Of a stretch of 19,396 nt of DNA, positions 15,623 through 19,396 are shown piece by piece. This DNA is from Candidatus Cloacimonadota bacterium (lineage in GTDB: Bacteria; Cloacimonadota; Cloacimonadia; Cloacimonadales; JAFGVF01): contig JAFGVF010000087.1 of assembly GCA_016938155.1 (NCBI GenBank), positions 1-19,396 on the forward strand. The letters run 5' to 3'. Position 1 is the stretch's first letter; the number at the start of each line of letters is the position of its first letter. Made by a program: the position numbers and the translations under genes. The notes under the pieces are model-generated. The model had not been told where the DNA came from. It made no database searches and was given only the letters and a program-made list of their open reading frames with translations.

Positions 15623-17323
15623 TTAGAAATCAAAGATGAAATTGATGTTCTTCTTCTGATGTTTGGCTTTAATCTTTTCAACTTCAAGAGCCTCTTTATC
15701 CCTTTCTGAGTCAAGAACCATCTGCATGGTGTCCTTTTCATACTGGAGTTTGGCTTTCTCAAGTTCGAGCTGTCTTTTCTTTTCTCTTTCATCAAAGGCA
15801 GCCTGTCTACGGGCAGCGTCAGCGGCATTAAGCTCTTTTCTGATTTTAGTAATCATCTGCTGAGCTTCTTTAATTTCTGCATCACCGTGAGTTACGGATG
15901 CTAATACAGCAAGGGCATCTCTAGGATTTCCCGTAGTGTAGAGTTTCTTAGCTTCGGCAAGTCTGTCACGACTATTAGAGGCAAGCACTTCGTCCACATT
16001 TGCATCAGCTATCATCTCATTAAACTCACGCTTGCTGATAGTAACTTTATCATAAGATTTATTAGTGGCATCTCTGGCATCTTTCTTACTAAGACCCTTA
16101 GCTTCAGTAGTATAGTTACCAACAACCTTGTTATTGAACTTCGTACTTAGACTCAGAGAAACTTCAGTTGTTACCATAGTCTGCATGGCACCTGCACCTT
16201 CAATTTCTTTTGTATCGATAACATCAACGATACCTTCCAGCTTGAGAGGAGAGTTATCACTCAGCATATAACCAATCTTGGTAACACCTTTAGCGACCTT
16301 ATCGAATACTTTAGGCATCGGATTGCCCTTAGTGTCCGTAACTGATAATGTGAAGGCAATAGGAGTCTGTTGGACAACAGTATAAGTTGCAGTCTCTTCA
16401 AAACCCTTAGCCTGTTTGGAATATGCCTTAGGAATCTGATTGAGATTGATGCGTCCGGTAAACTTTCCCCTTTCGTCATTACCTGTAGCTGTCAGATAAG
16501 CATAATACTTACCGTCACTATCAGTATAACCGCGTTGAATTACATCCTTATCCTGAATTATAGCAACAGGGATGTTTGCTAATGGAACTCTTTCGCCTTT
16601 CAGCTTGGTTGTAACTTCAAAGACAATTGGATTTAGGAGCATTGAACCGGATTTAGCTGTTTGATTATCGCCATCAACAACCTCTAACTTTATGCCTGCA
16701 ACAAGCGATCTGATTTCACTGTCTAAAATCGGGAAAGTGATAGTCTTATCAAGTGGATATGGCTTGCCTGAAAGGTTATCATACAGAGATTTTTTGGAAT
16801 AGAATACGGTAATCATCTGTTCAGCACTGACATAATCCTCAATAGCTGCAATAAGATTGCCGTCTTTCACGGAATTCTGAGCATTATCGTAAAGGGTTGT
16901 AATTGTTTCCCATAACGGCTTAAGTTCAGCTTCCATAGCTGTGATAACCTTATCTTTTTCCAGCACAATAAGGATATAGTGATTATTACCTTCCTGCTCT
17001 CTTCTTACAATCTCAGCACCCTTAAGATTACCTTCAACGGTAACTTCGCTGGCACGAGACATTACTTCTGAGAAGAACTCTGCATCGTTAACCTGAATGC
17101 TGGTCATTAAAACTGAAATCTGGTCTTTAACAGTAGTTTCCATTTGTCCGGCGATATTGGAGAAGGCATCCATACGGGCTTCTTCCTGAGTTGTTCCAAC
17201 ACCACCTGCTACAAAATACGCATTCTGGGGATATCCCGCTGCCTGTGGATTATCATACCAGACAGGTGCTGCGAATAGCATTGTTACCCCGAGAATTAAT
17301 AGAAACAGGGTTACTTTTTTCAT
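15623..17323 (-). CDS. Exported LPP20-domain protein with long charged helix and outer-membrane-like C-terminus
   Basis: This 566-residue protein has a signal peptide (1-19, MKKVTLFLLILGVTMLFA then APVWYDNP) with no lipobox Cys, so it is probably cut by signal peptidase I. Residues about 19-128 match the LPP20 pattern: W-Y-D-N-P, A-Y-F-V-A-G-G-V-G-T-T-Q-E-E-A-R-x-D-A and a conserved E-I-V-R-R-E-Q-E...H-Y-I-L-I-V-L. A beta-rich, Ig-like region with Y-T-D-S-D-G-K-Y-Y follows (about 220-345). The end has a helical region and about 60 highly charged residues (about 495-560), then I-N-F-I-F-D-F. The alternating hydrophobics and terminal Phe look like the signal read by the BAM outer-membrane machine. 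TTG at 17329 is in frame, but ATG at 17323 is preferred. It lies 15 nt after the upstream partner, so the two form an operon. Confidence 0.8.
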   Translation of the reverse strand: MKKVTLFLLILGVTMLFAAPVWYDNPQAAGYPQNAYFVAGGVGTTQEEARMDAFSNIAGQMETTVKDQISVLMTSIQVNDAEFFSEVMSRASEVTVEGNLKGAEIVRREQEGNNHYILIVLEKDKVITAMEAELKPLWETITTLYDNAQNSVKDGNLIAAIEDYVSAEQMITVFYSKKSLYDNLSGKPYPLDKTITFPILDSEIRSLVAGIKLEVVDGDNQTAKSGSMLLNPIVFEVTTKLKGERVPLANIPVAIIQDKDVIQRGYTDSDGKYYAYLTATGNDERGKFTGRINLNQIPKAYSKQAKGFEETATYTVVQQTPIAFTLSVTDTKGNPMPKVFDKVAKGVTKIGYMLSDNSPLKLEGIVDVIDTKEIEGAGAMQTMVTTEVSLSLSTKFNNKVVGNYTTEAKGLSKKDARDATNKSYDKVTISKREFNEMIADANVDEVLASNSRDRLAEAKKLYTTGNPRDALAVLASVTHGDAEIKEAQQMITKIRKELNAADAARRQAAFDEREKKRQLELEKAKLQYEKDTMQMVLDSERDKEALEVEKIKAKHQKKNINFIFDF

Positions 17324-17338
17324 TTCCAACCCCTTCGT

Positions 17339-18613
17339 TTATTCGTATACAACTTTGAGAAGTATCAGTTTACGATTGATATTAACCTGTTTGAGATTTC
17401 CATCTACACCAATATCTTTGAAAGCACTCTTGATGGCACGATAAACTTTGCTTGATTTGTCATATTTAGAGGCATCTGCCCAGACAACATAATCAATAGT
17501 CTGATTGGTAACGATGTTTTCCTTGGATTTCTTAGCCATTTCATCTACAGCATCCATAAAGGCAAACTGCATCTCTTCAATCTGATCCTCGTCAAAACCT
17601 GTATCAATTGCAACTACTATTTTGTACTGAATTCCCTTTGAAAGGTCATCTTTCCAATAGTTGTTGATTCTGTTAAGAACATTGGCAATCGGCTCATTCA
17701 AGGCTTCTTCGATAGACACCATGGTGTCGCCTTTACGCTCTCTGCTGTATCCGGTTTCTGTTCCGAGAAGACGACCGGTGGTTGTTTCAAAGGCTCTTAC
17801 TTCAACGGCATACTTGTCACCATAACCGGAGCTTTGAACTGAACCGCTGTATGTGATATATACATCACTACCGATTGATAAAGCTAATTGATAGGCATAA
17901 TCTTCTTCCTGTCCGCCTAAATCCATCTGAGCTTCATTAAGTGCATTAATCTGATCCATCTGTTCAGGAACAGATACTTCATATTGGCGGGAGGTAAGAT
18001 AACTTTCGATAACAGAAGCTGCATGCTTGGCTGCAGGATCGTTTCTTAAAATCTCTACAGGATTCTGACCCTTAGATGTTGCAGGAAGAACCATGATTAC
18101 CGGGTTACCGAGAGCTTCGGTTAACTCGCTTCTGCTGGCAACAATACCCTTTGCTTCCAGATCGGATTTTAAGAGACCGACATTTACTTTATAATGCTTG
18201 GTTATCTTTCTGGCTGTTCCGTTATCAACGGAAAGACTCTTATCCATTTTAGGTGATTCCCAGGAGATATACTTTACGACATTTGCATTGGAAAGGAAAT
18301 CTTCGATCGAAGCTTCAAATTTCTGCTTTTCATCTGCTTTAGCAAGTATAGGATCTGTTCCACCAAAAAGAACAAAATATACTGCTGACTTTCTTCCGTC
18401 TTCAAGGGCAAGTGTTACACCGTTTTTCTCTACATCTTTCTGAGCTTTACTAACTTTACTTTCCGGTGATTTGTACATACCGGATGCCTGTACCATTACT
18501 TCTGTTGAAGAAGTTTGTTCTACTAAGGTCGCTTCTTTGCAGACGGGATAACCAGCCCACAGACTTAATGCCATAAAAGCAACTATAAACACAGATAGCA
18601 TTACTTTTTTCAT
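17339..18613 (-). CDS. Exported FlgT/LPP20-like protein with CsgG/TolB-like middle domain
   Basis: This 424-residue product has a signal peptide (1-20, ending FMALSLWA). Residues about 36-150 resemble the N-terminal domain of FlgT/LPP20 proteins (V-M-V-Q-A-S-G, then a helix rich in A/K and A-L-E-D-G-R-K-S-A-V-Y-F-V-L). Residues about 170-330 look like the CsgG/TolB-N type (P-V-I-M-V-L-P-A, an internal helix, G-S-D-V-Y-I-T-Y-S-G-S-V-Q, A-x-E-T-T-T-G-R-L-L-G-T). The C-terminal 95 residues form another alpha/beta region. It may be of a domain-of-unknown-function family found in Bacteroidota-like genomes; the call by fold is inference. No flagellar genes are nearby. The start at 18613 is chosen for GGAGG at 18620-18624; an upstream in-frame ATG at 18646 lacks such a site. 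Confidence 0.75.
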   Translation of the reverse strand: MKKVMLSVFIVAFMALSLWAGYPVCKEATLVEQTSSTEVMVQASGMYKSPESKVSKAQKDVEKNGVTLALEDGRKSAVYFVLFGGTDPILAKADEKQKFEASIEDFLSNANVVKYISWESPKMDKSLSVDNGTARKITKHYKVNVGLLKSDLEAKGIVASRSELTEALGNPVIMVLPATSKGQNPVEILRNDPAAKHAASVIESYLTSRQYEVSVPEQMDQINALNEAQMDLGGQEEDYAYQLALSIGSDVYITYSGSVQSSGYGDKYAVEVRAFETTTGRLLGTETGYSRERKGDTMVSIEEALNEPIANVLNRINNYWKDDLSKGIQYKIVVAIDTGFDEDQIEEMQFAFMDAVDEMAKKSKENIVTNQTIDYVVWADASKYDKSSKVYRAIKSAFKDIGVDGNLKQVNINRKLILLKVVYE

Positions 18614-18653
18614 ATTTATCCTCCATATTGTTATTCGATGATACAATTTGTTT

Positions 18654-18683
18654 CTTGTAACAAAGAATATTGAATTTTGTCAA
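18654..18683 (-). promoter_or_regulatory. Candidate promoter of the exported-protein pair
   Basis: On the minus strand, TTGACA (complement of 18678-18683) and TACAAG (complement of 18654-18659) are 18 nt apart, 40 nt upstream of the ATG at 18613. The -35 is a perfect match and the -10 matches 4 of 6. Confidence 0.55.
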
Positions 18684-19027
18684 GCTTTCTATAATTCGGT
18701 CTTCTGTAAAACCCTCTATGCTATTGCAAAGGTAATAGTAAGATACCATAACAAATAAAAACAGATTCACTTTTTGTTGATTTTTGCATAATCGAAAAAT
18801 GCAATATACTGAAGCCCCGGTTCGAGTTCAAGAAAATGAGTTTAACAAAGAGTTATCACATCCCCTCTGGATAACAGACCATTTTTTACGGTACCAATAT
18901 TTCTCTAAACATGGCGGTTTCAATTGGTGTGATTACAAATATGATATTTTAAAAGTGTTAACATTAATTTATCAACACCTTGATATTAAGCAATACTTAA
19001 TAATTTCACAATTTTCTGCGAAATAGA
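18684..19027. other. Spacer between divergent genes
   Basis: This AT-rich spacer holds no feature I can support. One open frame (ATG at 18799 to TAG at 19026, 75 residues) lacks a ribosome-binding site and shows no recognisable motif. A 6-bp inverted repeat GTTATC / GATAAC occurs at 18852-18857 and 18870-18875. Confidence 0.5.
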
Positions 19028-19056
19028 TTGACATAAAATCCTTATCACACAATTAT
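19028..19056 (+). promoter_or_regulatory. Candidate promoter of the adenosine-specific kinase gene
   Basis: A perfect TTGACA at 19028-19033 is followed after a 17-nt spacer by AATTAT at 19051-19056 (4 of 6 matches). The start codon lies 44 nt further on. Confidence 0.5.
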
Positions 19057-19100
19057 TTCACTAAGAAAAATGCACCATTACTAAAATATGGAGTAAAGAA

Positions 19101-19396
19101 ATGGAACTTCACATTGAAAAAATCGATGTTCCTGAGGATTGCAATATAATCTTCGGGCAATCACACTTTATTAAGACTATTGAAGACCTTTATGAAGCGA
19201 TTGTAAACTCAGTGCCTAACGCTAAATTCGGTCTTGCTTTTAATGAGGCATCCGGACCATGCTTAGTAAGAAAAGACGGCAATGATCCTGAGCTACTTGA
19301 ATTAGCAGTAAAGAATTTGAGAAAAATAGGAGCAGGTCACACCTTCTTGATCGTCCTTAAAGATGCTTATCCAATCAATGTTCTGCCGGCAGTGAA
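19101..19396 (+). CDS. Adenosine-specific kinase family protein (3' end outside window)
   Basis: The first 98 residues match the small adenosine-specific kinase family (Pfam Adenosine_kin), which from memory is about 160-165 residues long, so roughly the first 60 percent is present. Family hallmarks are G-Q-S-H-F-I-K-T-I-E-D-L-Y-E-A at about 19-33, N-A-K-F-G-L-A-F-N-E-A-S-G at about 40-52, R-K-D-G-N-D near 57-62, I-G-A-G-H-T-F near 76-82 and Y-P-I-N-V-L at about 91-96. GGAG at 19090-19093 lies 7 nt before the ATG. Function is assigned from structural work on archaeal members; whether bacterial relatives phosphorylate adenosine is less sure. It stands divergent to the exported-protein pair and has no visible link to it. 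Confidence 0.88.
   Translation, partial: MELHIEKIDVPEDCNIIFGQSHFIKTIEDLYEAIVNSVPNAKFGLAFNEASGPCLVRKDGNDPELLELAVKNLRKIGAGHTFLIVLKDAYPINVLPAV

Noticed and set aside
18815..18835. GGTTCGAGTTC, like a tRNA T-loop
   Set aside because: The flanks do not form a T stem, and no acceptor, D or anticodon arms fit around it.
18852..18875. Inverted repeat GTTATC/GATAAC as terminator or operator
   Set aside because: Only 6 bp with a 12-nt loop, not placed after a gene end; likely chance in AT-rich DNA.
18799..19026. 75-residue open frame between the divergent genes
   Set aside because: No ribosome-binding site, no recognisable motif, and it covers the spacer up to the edge of the kinase promoter. It could be real, but I cannot support it.

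Overview
The window looks like a fragment of an AT-leaning, Gram-negative anaerobe from the Fibrobacterota-Chlorobiota-Bacteroidota side of the tree. Candidatus Cloacimonadota (WWE1) is my best guess. The reasons are a gingipain-type (C25) protein ending in a YPNPFNP-type sorting domain of the type IX secretion kind, a giant PKD/beta-helix/fibronectin surface protein, LPP20-like periplasmic proteins, and a MutL-type actin-like ATPase of the kind found next to B12-dependent mutases. This assignment is inference from protein style, not from a marker gene.

Layout. (1) 1-3915, plus strand: the 3' part of a very large secreted protein with Ig-like, PKD, beta-helix, PKD and FnIII domains. Its beta-helix carries eight near-perfect copies of a 17-residue motif at a 55-residue period. 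A strong terminator follows. (2) 9330-4249, minus strand: one tightly packed transcription unit, purS-purQ-comF-orf125-mutL-orf376, with a promoter candidate upstream and a terminator at about 4205-4228. Gaps are -7 to +12 nt, and stops, starts and ribosome-binding sites interlock. (3) 13275-9559, minus strand: a 1238-residue C25-family protein with signal peptide, propeptide, peptidase-like domain, several beta-sandwich modules and a type IX sorting domain. Both catalytic residues (His and Cys) are replaced. (4) About 13276-13734: a divergent intergenic region holding five tandem 11-bp GC-rich units and a pair of AAGTACTT palindromes around the promoter and start of a TetR-type regulator. (5) 13735-15570, plus strand: tetR and a fold-type I PLP aminotransferase, probably one operon. 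(6) A symmetric terminator shared with the convergent pair (7) 18613-15623, minus strand: two exported proteins, one with FlgT/LPP20- and CsgG/TolB-like regions and one LPP20 protein with a long charged helix and an outer-membrane-like C-terminus. (8) 19101 to the window end, plus strand: the 5' part of an adenosine-specific kinase family gene.

How the parts fit. The six-gene operon joins purine synthesis (the small subunit and glutaminase of FGAM synthase, without purL) to a ComF phosphoribosyltransferase-like protein, a MutL-like ATPase and two proteins I cannot name. Tight coupling suggests co-expression, but the mutase that MutL would serve is not in the window. The regions around it are largely about the cell surface: two large exported proteins and two exported envelope proteins.

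The most unusual observations are the apparently dead gingipain-fold protein, the charge-alternating beta-solenoid, the uncharacterised partners of the MutL-like ATPase, the 11-bp array, and the BAM-type C-terminal signature on an LPP20-domain protein.
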